NCBI RefSeq assembly: GCF_044987625.1
Contig: NZ_JBJDSB010000001.1
Coordinates: 1,250,843-1,314,842 of the forward strand
Source: Desulfobaculum sp044987625
GTDB taxonomy: Bacteria; Desulfobacterota; Desulfovibrionia; Desulfovibrionales; Desulfovibrionaceae
Length of the DNA: 64,000 bases
Reading direction: 5' to 3'
Part shown: one piece after another, positions 24,010 through 32,962 of the stretch
Layout of the letters: each line of letters opens with the position of its first letter
How positions within the stretch are numbered: the stretch's first letter is position 1
Program-made: the position numbers and the translations under genes
The notes under the pieces: generated by a model
Told to the model about the DNA's origin: nothing
The model's input: the letters and a program-made list of their open reading frames with translations, nothing else
The model's database searches: none

Positions 24010-25674
24010 ATGCGAAGCAAAAAGATGACGCAGGGGCTGGAAAAGGCTCCGCATCGCTCGCTGTTGTACGCGCTGGGGATGACGCGCGACGAAATGCAGC
24101 GCCCGCTTGTGGGCGTGGTAAACGCTGCAAACGAGGTGGTTCCGGGGCATATCCACCTCGACCGTATCGCCGAAGCCGTGAAGGCCGGTGTGCGCTCCGC
24201 GGGCGGCACGCCCATGGAGTTTCCGGTCATTGGCGTGTGCGACGGTCTCGCCATGAACCATGAGGGCATGTATTACTCCCTGCCCTCGCGCGAAATCATC
24301 GCGGATTCCATCGAAATCATGGCCAGTGCGCATCCCTTTGATGCGCTGGTGCTCATACCCAACTGCGATAAAATCGTGCCTGCCATGCTCATGGCGGCGC
24401 TGCGCATGAATATTCCCGCCATTGTCGTTTCCGGCGGCCCTATGATGGCCGGAGTGGACGATACGGACCTCATCAGCGTGTTTGAGGGCGTGGGCCGCGT
24501 GAAGCGCGGCGAAATGACCGAGGACGAGCTGTCCGAATTGGAGCAGTGCGCCTGTCCGGGGTGTGGCTCCTGTTCCGGTATGTTCACGGCCAATTCCATG
24601 AACTGTCTGTCCGAGACCATCGGCCTTGCCCTGCCCGGCAACGGCACCATTCCCGCCGTCACGGCCGAGCGTATCCGCCTTGCCAAGACCGCAGGCGCAC
24701 GTGTGATGGACCTTGTGCGCGAGAACATCACCCCCCGCGACATCGTCACCGAAAAGGCCGTTGCCAACGCGGTCGCCATGGACATGGCCCTTGGATGCTC
24801 CACCAACACCGTCCTGCATCTGCCCGCCGTCTTCGCCGAGGCCGGTCTTGACTTGGACCTGACCATCTTTGATGACGTCAGCCGCAAGACTCCGAACCTC
24901 TGCAAGCTCTCCCCCGCCGGGCCGAACCATATTCACGACCTGCACCGCGCCGGAGGTATTCCCGCCGTCATGAGTGAGCTGGACGCCCACGGCCACATTC
25001 ATCGCGACGCGCTCACCGTCACCGGCCACACCGTTGGCGAGAACCTCGACGCCCTTGGCGCCAAGGCCAAAGACCGCGCCGTTATTCGCAGTTACGACGA
25101 GCCGTACGCCAAGCAAGGCGGCATCGCCATTTTGCGCGGTAACCTCGCCGAGCAGGGGGCTGTGGTCAAGCAGTCCGCCGTTGCCCCCGCCATGATGACC
25201 CAGACCGGCCCCGCCCGCGTCTTTAACGGCGAAGAGGACGCCAACGCGGCCATCCTTGGCGGCAGCATCAACCCCGGCGAAATCATCGTCATCCGCTACG
25301 AAGGCCCGCGCGGTGGCCCCGGCATGCGCGAGATGCTTTCCCCCACCGCCAACATTGGCGGTATGGGCCTTGGCGAATCCGTGGCCCTCATCACCGACGG
25401 CCGCTTCTCCGGCGGTACCCGCGGGGCAGCCATCGGCCACGTGTCGCCCGAAGCCGCAGACGGCGGCCTTATCGCCCTGGTGCAGGAAGGCGACACCATC
25501 GAAATCGACATCCCCCAGCGTAAGCTGAACCTGCTCGTCGATGACGACGAACTCGCGCGCCGACGTGAAAAATTGGTGCATCCCACCAAAGAAATTACGT
25601 CGCCCATCCTCAAACGCTACAGCAGGCTCGTCACCTCCGCCGCCAGCGGCGGTGTGTATCGGGACGATATGTAG
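24010..25674 (+). CDS. ilvD: Dihydroxy-acid dehydratase
   Basis: This 554-residue Fe-S dehydratase performs the third common step of isoleucine and valine synthesis. Diagnostic blocks are VCDGLAMNHEGM, IPNCDKIVPAM, the cluster-binding CACPGCGSCSGMFTANSMNC, GCSTNTVLHLPA, LITDGRFSGGTRG and GHVSPEAADGG. Cluster-ligating cysteines are present in all three expected places. The ATG at 24010 follows GGAGAAAGGA; the longer in-frame start at 23932 would run through the preceding terminator region. Single-gene unit with its own terminator at 25689. Confidence 0.95.
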   Translation: MRSKKMTQGLEKAPHRSLLYALGMTRDEMQRPLVGVVNAANEVVPGHIHLDRIAEAVKAGVRSAGGTPMEFPVIGVCDGLAMNHEGMYYSLPSREIIADSIEIMASAHPFDALVLIPNCDKIVPAMLMAALRMNIPAIVVSGGPMMAGVDDTDLISVFEGVGRVKRGEMTEDELSELEQCACPGCGSCSGMFTANSMNCLSETIGLALPGNGTIPAVTAERIRLAKTAGARVMDLVRENITPRDIVTEKAVANAVAMDMALGCSTNTVLHLPAVFAEAGLDLDLTIFDDVSRKTPNLCKLSPAGPNHIHDLHRAGGIPAVMSELDAHGHIHRDALTVTGHTVGENLDALGAKAKDRAVIRSYDEPYAKQGGIAILRGNLAEQGAVVKQSAVAPAMMTQTGPARVFNGEEDANAAILGGSINPGEIIVIRYEGPRGGPGMREMLSPTANIGGMGLGESVALITDGRFSGGTRGAAIGHVSPEAADGGLIALVQEGDTIEIDIPQRKLNLLVDDDELARRREKLVHPTKEITSPILKRYSRLVTSAASGGVYRDDM

Positions 25675-25688
25675 AGTGAACAGGTAAT

Positions 25689-25720
25689 GCCCCTGCCGGA
25701 GACGGCAGGGGCTTTTTTTT
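25689..25720 (+). terminator. Terminator of ilvD
   Basis: A perfect 10-bp stem (25689-25698 with 25703-25712) with a GAGA loop is followed by eight Ts. Confidence 0.95.
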
Positions 25721-25787
25721 GCCTCCGGCGGCTTTAGCTCTTAGGTCGTTCGGCCTGAAAGGACGAAGGGCCTAAGAAAGAAAGAGT

Positions 25788-26079
25788 GCCTCCGGCGGCT
25801 CAAGGGTGTGACACCCTTGAGAATCCCCAGGATTTTCGGGGCGGAAGCCGCCCCGAAAATAGGGGGTGGGTGGGCGGGGTCTTCTGTCTTATATCTTTGT
25901 CTTTCGTACATGCCCAACAGGGATTCTCACCGCCCATTACACAGCGCCAACCCCCCAAAAAAAATCTTCCCATCAACACGGACGGGAGCCGTCAGGGGTG
26001 ACGACAGTTCCATAAAAGGGCACCCGGTCTGTGCGCACGCAGGATTGTTAAGGACGGTAGTCCTTAACCCGCCGGAGGC
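25788..26079 (+). repeat. Intergenic structured repeat, copy D
   Basis: This is the best-preserved copy, with inverted ends GCCTCCGGCGG and CCGCCGGAGGC. Hairpin 1 is at 25799-25821, hairpin 2 at 25832-25860, the G-rich run of four tracts at about 25862-25879, the invariant CAACAGGGATTCTCACCG at 25915-25932, GGGGTGACGAC at 25995-26005 and hairpin 3 at 26047-26068. An extra lone copy of the left end (GCCTCCGGCGG) occurs at about 25721. The 636-bp gap from ilvD to the methyltransferase holds no gene. Confidence 0.9.
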
Positions 26080-26310
26080 TCTCTTTATCTCTTAGCCCCG
26101 TCGTTTTTTTCAGGCCAAGCGGCCTACGAATTCAAGTCGCCGGAGGCGAATCCTCTCCCGCGCTCGCTCCCCTCTTCACCTCCGCCACCGGCACATGATG
26201 ATGAACATTGCGGGCGCATTGCGCTCCTGTTGAAGTTGTCATAGAACCGAGGGAAGTGGCTGAATCGGCATATGATTGTGGCGCCCAAGCGGGCACGAAG
26301 CGGAGGCGAA

Positions 26311-27057
26311 ATGTCGGAGCGTTGGGACAGGGAAGCTGTTGCGAGCTACGAGGAGTGGTTTGAGACTGCGGAGGGGGCGTTTGCCTTTTCGCAGGAGCGC
26401 CGCCTTGTGGAGCGTTTGGTTTCTGCGTGGCCGCGCCGTGGGCAGCGCCTGCTTGATGTTGGGTGCGGTCCGGGTATGTTGCTGAAGTCGATGTGGGAGT
26501 CTGGCTTTGATGTGACGGGGCTGGACGCTGCGCCAGAGATGCTTGGCGCGGCGCGTCGGCGCATGGGCGCGCGTGCGGCGTACCATGTTGGTCAGGCGGA
26601 CCATATGCCGTTTGACGACAACGAATTTGAATTTTCTGTGGTGATGAACGTGCTGGAGTTTTGCGAGGACCCGGAGGCGGTGCTTCGCGAGGCCGCGCGG
26701 GTAACGCGCCACGGCATGATTGTGTGCTATTTGAATAAATGGAGCCTGTATTGGCTGCTGGTTGGCCGTCCGGGGCGCAATGGGCGTGGCGGGCGGCTTG
26801 CGCGGGCGCGCTGGTTCTCGCCGCTGGATATGCGCCGGATGCTAGGGACTGCCCTTGGCGTGGTGCCGGAGGAGGCGGGATCCGTGTTGCCGGGGCCGCC
26901 GAAAACGTGGCGTGGGCGGCGGCCGTGGACGGTGCTGAACAGGCTGGTGTACCCGCATGGTGTTGGCGCATTTTGCGCTGTGCGGCTGGATTTTACCGGC
27001 GGCAAACCGCTTACGCCGCTGATGGCCTTTAGCGCGCGCCCGTGCGGAACGACGTAG
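26311..27057 (+). CDS. Class I SAM-dependent methyltransferase
   Basis: This 248-residue methyltransferase of the type-11 (UbiE/Coq5-like) fold has an unidentified substrate. Motif I LLDVGCGPGMLL is at about residues 48-59. The acidic residue ending beta-2 is in VTGLDAAPEM, motif III-like DHMPFDDNEFEFSVVMNVLEF follows, and the C-terminal third is Arg/Gly/Pro-rich. The ATG at 26311 is preceded by CGGAGG, unlike the ORF's earlier start at 26272. Downstream, 27058-27322 is non-coding and leads to hisS. Confidence 0.85.
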   Translation: MSERWDREAVASYEEWFETAEGAFAFSQERRLVERLVSAWPRRGQRLLDVGCGPGMLLKSMWESGFDVTGLDAAPEMLGAARRRMGARAAYHVGQADHMPFDDNEFEFSVVMNVLEFCEDPEAVLREAARVTRHGMIVCYLNKWSLYWLLVGRPGRNGRGGRLARARWFSPLDMRRMLGTALGVVPEEAGSVLPGPPKTWRGRRPWTVLNRLVYPHGVGAFCAVRLDFTGGKPLTPLMAFSARPCGTT

Positions 27058-27218
27058 GGCGCGGGTCACTTCTGCTTCTCCCGGCGGGCCGGGAGCTTCC
27101 GAAATAGAATTGGCGAGGTTGCGTAGTGCATTGGCGGCGCCGTGCAGGGCGCACTCTGCGCGGGGCGAATGCGGCGCGCGGCGGGCGTCTTGCGGTGCGT
27201 TTGCGTACGCTGACGCTT

Positions 27219-27247
27219 TTGACATTTCACGGCGTATGGACTACTGC
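27219..27247 (+). promoter_or_regulatory. Possible promoter of hisS-aspS
   Basis: A perfect -35 hexamer TTGACA (27219-27224) is followed after 17 bases by TACTGC, a poor -10. It lies about 75 bp upstream of the hisS start. No other candidate in the gap is better. Confidence 0.35.
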
Positions 27248-27322
27248 CTATCGGCTTAGCCCGCGCGCATCCAAGGGGTGCGCCGAGTCCCTTCAAATCC
27301 TGAACGAATCGACGTTAGAGCA

Positions 27323-28573
27323 ATGAGCAAGATTCAAAAAATCAAGGGCGTAGCAGACCTCTTCTCGCCCGAGAGCGACAAGTTCGCCTTCATGGAGCGG
27401 ACCGCGCGCGAGGTCTTCTCGCGTTACGGTTACCGCGAGGTACGCATCCCCATCATGGAAAAGACGGAGCTTTTTGCCCGTTCCATCGGTGAGGAGACGG
27501 ACGTGGTCCAGAAGGAAATGTACACCTTCCCGGACCGCAAGGGCCGTTCCCTGACGCTGCGCCCGGAGGCCACCGCAGGACTGATGCGGGCCTACATTGA
27601 GAACAAGCTCCACGCCTCGCAGGCTGTGTCGAAGCTGTTCACCTTTGGCCCCATGTTCCGCTACGAGCGCCCGCAGAAGGGCCGCATGCGTCAGTTCCAC
27701 CAGTTGGATGTGGAGATGATTGGCGCAAGCGAGCCGCAGGCGGACGCCGAGCTTCTGCTGATGCTCAATGCGTTTTTGCGCACGCTGGGCCTGAGGAAGC
27801 TGTCCTTTGAAATCAATTCGCTGGGCTGTCATGACTGCCGCCCTGCGCACCGCGAGGCTTTGAAGGAGTTCTTCAGCCACGTGAACAAGGAGGAACTCTG
27901 TGACGACTGCCGTCGTCGCGTCGATACCAATCCTCTGCGTGTGCTGGACTGCAAGGTCGAGCGGTGCCGCGAACTGACCCAGGGCGCTCCTGAAATCACG
28001 GACCACCTGTGCGATTCGTGCCGCAGCGACTTTGAAGAGATCAAGGGCATCCTTAACGCCATGGACGTTGAGTATACGCACAATCCGCGCCTGGTGCGCG
28101 GCCTTGACTACTACGTGGGGCTGACGTTTGAGGTGACATCCTCGGACATTGGTTCGCAGACCGCTGTTGCTGGTGGTGGCCGCTATAATGGCCTGATCAA
28201 GCAGCTGGGCGGTCCGGACCTGCCTGCCACGGGCTTTGGCATCGGCATGGAGCGCCTTGCGCTGCTGCTGGGCGATATGCAGACCGAGGGGCAGGACTTC
28301 TACGTAGCAGTTCTGGATGAAAACGGGTCCACTCCCGCACTGACGCTGGCGCAGACGCTGCGCGCCGCTGGTCTGTCCGGCGAAGCCGGATTCACCAAGG
28401 GCAGCATGAAGAGCCGCCTGCGCGCCGCGAACAAGTCCGGCGCGCGCTGGTGCCTGCTGCTTGGCACGGACGAGCTGGCCGCCGGTGAAGTGACGGTGAA
28501 GGACCTTGAGGGCGGCGAGCAGGAGCGCGTGGCGCTGGCTGACGTGTGCGCCCACCTTGCCGCGAAAAAATAA
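27323..28573 (+). CDS. hisS: Histidyl-tRNA synthetase
   Basis: HisRS (416 residues) is a class II synthetase. Motif 1 falls in the REVRIPIMEKTELFARS region. Motif 2 is RYERPQKGRMRQFHQLDVE, the histidine-specific block is LVRGLDYYVGLTFEV, and motif 3 is GFGIGMERLALLL. The C-terminal anticodon-binding domain begins at about residue 325. The ATG at 27323 starts MSKIQKIKG with only a weak ribosome site (TTAGAGC). aspS follows 75 bp later, past a short hairpin, so the two probably share transcripts. Confidence 0.95.
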   Translation: MSKIQKIKGVADLFSPESDKFAFMERTAREVFSRYGYREVRIPIMEKTELFARSIGEETDVVQKEMYTFPDRKGRSLTLRPEATAGLMRAYIENKLHASQAVSKLFTFGPMFRYERPQKGRMRQFHQLDVEMIGASEPQADAELLLMLNAFLRTLGLRKLSFEINSLGCHDCRPAHREALKEFFSHVNKEELCDDCRRRVDTNPLRVLDCKVERCRELTQGAPEITDHLCDSCRSDFEEIKGILNAMDVEYTHNPRLVRGLDYYVGLTFEVTSSDIGSQTAVAGGGRYNGLIKQLGGPDLPATGFGIGMERLALLLGDMQTEGQDFYVAVLDENGSTPALTLAQTLRAAGLSGEAGFTKGSMKSRLRAANKSGARWCLLLGTDELAAGEVTVKDLEGGEQERVALADVCAHLAAKK

Positions 28574-28598
28574 TCGCGCCGTAGTACACTGACAACGC

Positions 28599-28619
28599 TG
28601 CGCCGGATGCTCCGGCGCA
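28599..28619 (+). terminator. Weak hairpin between hisS and aspS
   Basis: A 9-bp stem TGCGCCGGA-TGC-TCCGGCGCA is followed by AGATTTTCTT, not a clean T-run. It may attenuate rather than end transcription. Confidence 0.4.
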
Positions 28620-28648
28620 AGATTTTCTTATAAGGGTAGGTAATTTTC

Positions 28649-30466
28649 ATGAGCGAGTCCTCTGATATTCAGATGGAGCATCAGCAATACATCCAGCCGC
28701 TGGGCGACTGGGTGCGCACCCACTCCTGCTGCGAACTCACCGCGGCGAATGTGGGCGACGAAGTCCTGCTTATGGGCTGGGCGCAGTTCCGCCGCGACCA
28801 CGGCGGCCTTATCTTCATCGATATGCGCGACCGCGAAGGCCTGACGCAGGTCGTCTTCTCCCCCGAGGAGAACGAAGAGGCCCACAAAACCGCGCACATC
28901 TTGCGCACTGAATATGTCCTTGCCATCAAGGGCCGTGTCCGCCTGCGCCCCGAGGGTATGGCCAACTCCAATCTGCACACCGGCGAAATTGAAGTTGTGG
29001 TGTCGGACTGGAAGCTGCTGAACACGTGCCGCACTACGCCCTTTGGCATTGAGGACCGTGTGGAGGCGACGGAGAATCTGCGCCTCAAGTACCGTTACCT
29101 CGACCTGCGCCGCCCGCGTCTGGCCAAGAATTTCATCATCCGCCACAAGGCCATGCAGAGCGTGCGCCGCTATCTGGACGAGCTGAACTTCCTCGACATT
29201 GAGACGCCCATCCTGACCAAGAGCACGCCCGAGGGCGCGCGCGACTTCCTCGTGCCCAGCCGTGTGAACCAGGGCCAGTTCTATGCGTTGCCGCAGTCTC
29301 CCCAGCTGTTCAAGCAGCTGCTGATGGTGGCAGGCATGGAGCGCTACTACCAGATTGTGCGCTGCTTCCGTGACGAAGACCTGCGCGCCGACCGCCAGCC
29401 CGAGTTCACGCAGATTGACTGCGAGATGAGCTTTGTGGACCACGAGCAGGTTATGGCGATGGGCGAAGGCATGGCCCGCCGCATGTTCAAGGACGTGCTG
29501 GACGTGGACCTGCCCGAGGCCTTCCCGCGTATGACCTACGCCGAGGCCATGGACAAGTACGGCGTGGACAAGCCGGACACCCGCTTTGAGCTGCTGCTCA
29601 CCGACGTCACCGACGTTGTGAAGGGTTCCGAGTTCCGCCTGTTCGCCACGGCGGAGCTGGTCAAGGCCATGACCGTCAAGGGCGGCGCCACCATGAGCCG
29701 TAAGGAAATCGACGACCACACCGAGTTCGTGAAGATTTACGGCGCCAAGGGTCTGGCGTGGATTAAGGTGAAGGAAGACGATTGGCAGTCCCCCATTGCC
29801 AAGTTCCTGTCCGACGACGAGCGCAAGGGCCTCACTGAGGCGCTTGGCCTTGAGCCGGGCGATATTGTGTTCTTCCAGGCCGGTCCTGCGGACATGGTCA
29901 ACGCGGCGCTGGGCAACCTGCGCCTGCGTATTGGCGAGCAGATGGGCCTTATCGACGAGAAAGCCATCAACGCCCTGTGGGTGACGGATTTCCCCCTGCT
30001 GGAATGGGACGACGAGTCCAAGCGCTACGTGGCGCTGCACCATCCCTTCACGGCCCCGCATCCGGACGATATTGAGCTTTTGAAGACCGATCCCGGCAAG
30101 GTGCGCTCCAACGCCTACGACATGGTCATCAACGGCCATGAGGTTGGCGGCGGCTCCATCCGCATCCACTCCAGTGAAGTGCAGGCCAGCATGTTTGAGG
30201 CCCTCGGCATTGGCGAAGAGGAAGCGCAGGAGAAGTTCGGCTTCCTGCTTGAGGCGCTTGAATATGGCGCTCCGCCGCACGGAGGCATTGCCTTTGGTCT
30301 GGACAGACTTATTATGATTCTGACGGGCGCAAAGTCCATCAGAGAGGTCATCGCCTTCCCCAAGACCCAGAGGGGGACGTGCCTGATGACCGAAGCCCCC
30401 AGCACCGTTGCCACCGCGCAGTTGCGCGAGCTTGGCATCAAGCTGCGGGAGAAACCCAGCAACTAG
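28649..30466 (+). CDS. aspS: Aspartyl-tRNA synthetase
   Basis: This 605-residue bacterial-type AspRS has an N-terminal OB anticodon-binding domain (about residues 25-115) and motif 2 RCFRDEDLRADRQPEFTQIDCE. The bacterial GAD insertion domain lies between motifs 2 and 3 (about 295-425), and motif 3 is GIAFGLDRLIMIL near the C-terminus. Whether it also charges tRNA-Asn cannot be decided here because gatCAB is not in the window. The N-terminus carries about 15 residues before the usual start; the ATG at 28649 has AAGGGTAGG upstream. Confidence 0.95.
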   Translation: MSESSDIQMEHQQYIQPLGDWVRTHSCCELTAANVGDEVLLMGWAQFRRDHGGLIFIDMRDREGLTQVVFSPEENEEAHKTAHILRTEYVLAIKGRVRLRPEGMANSNLHTGEIEVVVSDWKLLNTCRTTPFGIEDRVEATENLRLKYRYLDLRRPRLAKNFIIRHKAMQSVRRYLDELNFLDIETPILTKSTPEGARDFLVPSRVNQGQFYALPQSPQLFKQLLMVAGMERYYQIVRCFRDEDLRADRQPEFTQIDCEMSFVDHEQVMAMGEGMARRMFKDVLDVDLPEAFPRMTYAEAMDKYGVDKPDTRFELLLTDVTDVVKGSEFRLFATAELVKAMTVKGGATMSRKEIDDHTEFVKIYGAKGLAWIKVKEDDWQSPIAKFLSDDERKGLTEALGLEPGDIVFFQAGPADMVNAALGNLRLRIGEQMGLIDEKAINALWVTDFPLLEWDDESKRYVALHHPFTAPHPDDIELLKTDPGKVRSNAYDMVINGHEVGGGSIRIHSSEVQASMFEALGIGEEEAQEKFGFLLEALEYGAPPHGGIAFGLDRLIMILTGAKSIREVIAFPKTQRGTCLMTEAPSTVATAQLRELGIKLREKPSN

Positions 30467-30473
30467 CCGGAAC

Positions 30474-30502
30474 CGCTTCCGCCGCCACGTGCGGCGGAAG
30501 CG
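30474..30502 (+). other. Strong hairpin in the aspS-def gap
   Basis: A perfect 12-bp stem CGCTTCCGCCGC / GCGGCGGAAGCG encloses a 5-base loop and has no T-run. It may be an mRNA processing or stabilising structure ahead of def. Confidence 0.5.
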
Positions 30503-30541
30503 TTACCCCATCCCGGGCGTCCGGCACGTCGGGACACAGCT

Positions 30542-31060
30542 ATGAAAAGAGAAATCGTCACGTATCCGGAACCGGTCCTTGCCGAAAAGGCGGCCGAGAT
30601 TACCGAGATTACGCCAGAAATCCGTGCCCTTGCCGAAGACATGGCCGAAACCATGTACGAAGGCGACGGCATTGGCCTTGCTGCGCCGCAGGTGGGCGAA
30701 AGCTGCCGCCTTGTGGTGGTGGATATCACCGGCCCCAACGACCGCAGCGACCTGCGCATCCTCGTGAATCCGTGCATCACCTCCCGCGAGGGCGAGGTGG
30801 AGTCCGAAGAGGGCTGCCTGAGTGTTGTCGGACTGCGTGGCAAGGTCACGCGTGCGGAAAACATCACTGTGGACGCCACCGACCTTGAGGGCAACCCTGT
30901 CCACATCGAGGCCGACGGCCTGCTGGCCATCTGCCTGCAGCACGAAATCGACCACCTCGACGGCGTGCTGTTCATCGACCATTTAAGCCGCCTCAAGCGG
31001 TCCTTGTACGACAAGAAAGTGAAAAAATGGGTTCGACAGAAAAAACGCCACTCCGCATAG
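30542..31060 (+). CDS. def: Peptide deformylase
   Basis: This 172-residue metalloenzyme removes the N-formyl group from nascent proteins. All three motifs are intact: GIGLAAPQVG (43-52), EGCLSV (90-95, metal-ligand cysteine) and QHEIDH (133-138, two histidine ligands and the catalytic glutamate). fmt overlaps its 3' end by 34 bases, coupling formylation and deformylation genes. Its own ribosome site is weak. Confidence 0.96.
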   Translation: MKREIVTYPEPVLAEKAAEITEITPEIRALAEDMAETMYEGDGIGLAAPQVGESCRLVVVDITGPNDRSDLRILVNPCITSREGEVESEEGCLSVVGLRGKVTRAENITVDATDLEGNPVHIEADGLLAICLQHEIDHLDGVLFIDHLSRLKRSLYDKKVKKWVRQKKRHSA

Positions 31061-32001
31061 TTTTCATGGGCACGCCCGATTTTGCCCGCACGTCCCTGGA
31101 GCATCTTGCCGGATGGGACGGCGGTGAGATTGTGGGCGTGTACACCCAGCCCGACCGCCCCTGTGGCCGGGGACAGGTCTGCAAGCCCTCCGCGGTGAAG
31201 CAGCTAGCTCTTGAGAAGGGATGGGACGTCTATCAGCCTGTCAACTTCAAGGACCCCGCCGCCATTGACGAACTGGCCGCCCTGCGTCCGGACGTCCTCG
31301 TGGTTGCCGCCTATGGCCTTATCCTGCCGCAGGCCGTGCTGGACATTGCTCCGCATGGCGCGGTGAACGTGCACTCCTCCCTGCTGCCCAAGTACCGCGG
31401 CGCCGCACCCATCCAGCGCGCTATTTTACATGGCGACGATGTAACCGGCGTGACCATCATGCAGATGGACAAGGGCATGGACACAGGCGACATCCTGAAG
31501 GCGCGCGCCCTTGCCATTGGCAAGGACGACACCGCGGAAATTCTGCATGACGAGCTGGCCGAACTTGGCGGCAAACTGCTGGTGGAAACACTGGACGCCA
31601 TGGTTGCCGGAACGCTGCGCCGTATCAAGCAGGATGAGGACAAGGCCACCTACGCGGCCAAGCTGTCCAAGAGCGAGGGCCAGCTGGACTGGACCCGCCC
31701 CGCGCAAGAGGTGCATAACCGCGCCCGCGCCATGCATCCGTGGCCGGGGGCGTACTTCTTTTGGTGCGCGCCAGACCGTGACAAGCCCCTGCGCATTGCC
31801 CTGACTCCCGGCGAAGTTGGCCCCTCCCTAGAGGAATACGGCAACCCCGAACCGGGAACCATCATCGGCGATGTTGACGGCAAGCTCGCCATTGCCTGCG
31901 CTGACAAGGTGTACCTTGCCGCTGCGGTGAAGCCCGCCGGCAAGAAGTGCATGACGGCCGAAGGCTTCTGCTGCGGCTACTTGAACCGCTGCGCGGAGTA
32001 G
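31027..32001 (+). CDS. fmt: Methionyl-tRNA formyltransferase
   Basis: Fmt (324 residues) formylates initiator Met-tRNA using 10-formyl-tetrahydrofolate. The N-terminal domain has RIVFMGTPDFA, the catalytic HSSLLPKYRGAAPIQRAIL block (Asn-His-Asp set completed by NVHSS and MDTGDIL), and the C-terminal OB-like domain starts at about residue 210. The start ATG lies within def, so it is translated by coupling. It continues the def operon; an 94-bp gap follows before the DUF116 gene. Confidence 0.95.
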   Translation: MGSTEKTPLRIVFMGTPDFARTSLEHLAGWDGGEIVGVYTQPDRPCGRGQVCKPSAVKQLALEKGWDVYQPVNFKDPAAIDELAALRPDVLVVAAYGLILPQAVLDIAPHGAVNVHSSLLPKYRGAAPIQRAILHGDDVTGVTIMQMDKGMDTGDILKARALAIGKDDTAEILHDELAELGGKLLVETLDAMVAGTLRRIKQDEDKATYAAKLSKSEGQLDWTRPAQEVHNRARAMHPWPGAYFFWCAPDRDKPLRIALTPGEVGPSLEEYGNPEPGTIIGDVDGKLAIACADKVYLAAAVKPAGKKCMTAEGFCCGYLNRCAE

Positions 32002-32095
32002 GCTCCGGAGCTTGACTTTTGCCGGGCCTGTTGGTGGTATGTCAGTGAATTCATGCCACTAGCACGGTACAAGCCCCAGGGGCGCAGGGAGAGGA

Positions 32096-32956
32096 ATGAC
32101 CCACCAGCAGAACGACCTGACGGATTTCGACGCGACGGACCGAGAGGTCAGCCGAGAGCGCAAGCGGCTGTTCATCGGTCTTATTTCTTTGGCCTCCGTG
32201 CTTGTGAGCGCTGTGCTGCTTTTGCTGTGGTACGTGCCTTATGTGGGGCTGACCTCCATCCATCCCATTATGCCGTGGCTTATGGGCGCGGTTGTGGCCG
32301 TTGCCGTTGCCGGCGTGCTGTGGGCTGGACTGGGCCTTGTGCTGAATATTCTTGTGGGCCGCAGTCTGCCGTATACGCGGCGTCTTCACGGCCTGACCAT
32401 CAAGCTGTTTTTGCCGCTTATGGTGCTGCTGGGCAAAGCCCTTGGCATTTCCAAGCGGCGCGTGCGTTCCTCGTTCATTAAGGTGAATAATGAGCTGGTG
32501 CGGAACGAGGCCTCGCGCTACGAGGCCGACGACATTTTGCTCCTTTTGCCCCACTGCCTGCAGAACAGCCGCTGCGACATGCGGCTGACCTATGACATGA
32601 ACAACTGCAAGCGGTGCGGCAAATGCCCCATCAAAGACCTTCTTGAACTTTCCGAGCGGTATGGCGTGCATATGGCAATTGCCACCGGCGGGACCATTGC
32701 GCGGCGCATCGTGGTGCAGACGCGGCCGAAACTCATCTTGGCCGTCGCCTGTGAACGCGACCTCGCCAGCGGCATTCAGGACACCTACCCCATCCCTACC
32801 TACGGTGTCATGAACGAGCGCCCCCACGGGCCGTGCCTGGATACGCAGGTCTCCACCGCGCTGGTGGAGAAGGCGCTCCAGCGCTTTATGGTGTCGCCCC
32901 CCGAACCTTCACCCACGCTGAAGCCTCTTTCCACCACGGCCGAGGCGGGTGCGTAA
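32096..32956 (+). CDS. DUF116 family membrane protein
   Basis: This 286-residue protein has two N-terminal membrane helices (about residues 26-46 and 60-90) and a cytoplasmic DUF116 domain. The domain contains a cysteine-rich stretch, HCLQNSRC, then NNCKRCGKCPIKDL, then VACERDL, which could bind a metal or Fe-S cluster. No biochemical role is established for the family. The gene commonly neighbours fmt and rsmB in related organisms (recalled, not checked), and here it lies between them. GGGAGAGGA precedes the ATG. Confidence 0.88.
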   Translation: MTHQQNDLTDFDATDREVSRERKRLFIGLISLASVLVSAVLLLLWYVPYVGLTSIHPIMPWLMGAVVAVAVAGVLWAGLGLVLNILVGRSLPYTRRLHGLTIKLFLPLMVLLGKALGISKRRVRSSFIKVNNELVRNEASRYEADDILLLLPHCLQNSRCDMRLTYDMNNCKRCGKCPIKDLLELSERYGVHMAIATGGTIARRIVVQTRPKLILAVACERDLASGIQDTYPIPTYGVMNERPHGPCLDTQVSTALVEKALQRFMVSPPEPSPTLKPLSTTAEAGA

Positions 32957-32962
32957 CCCATC

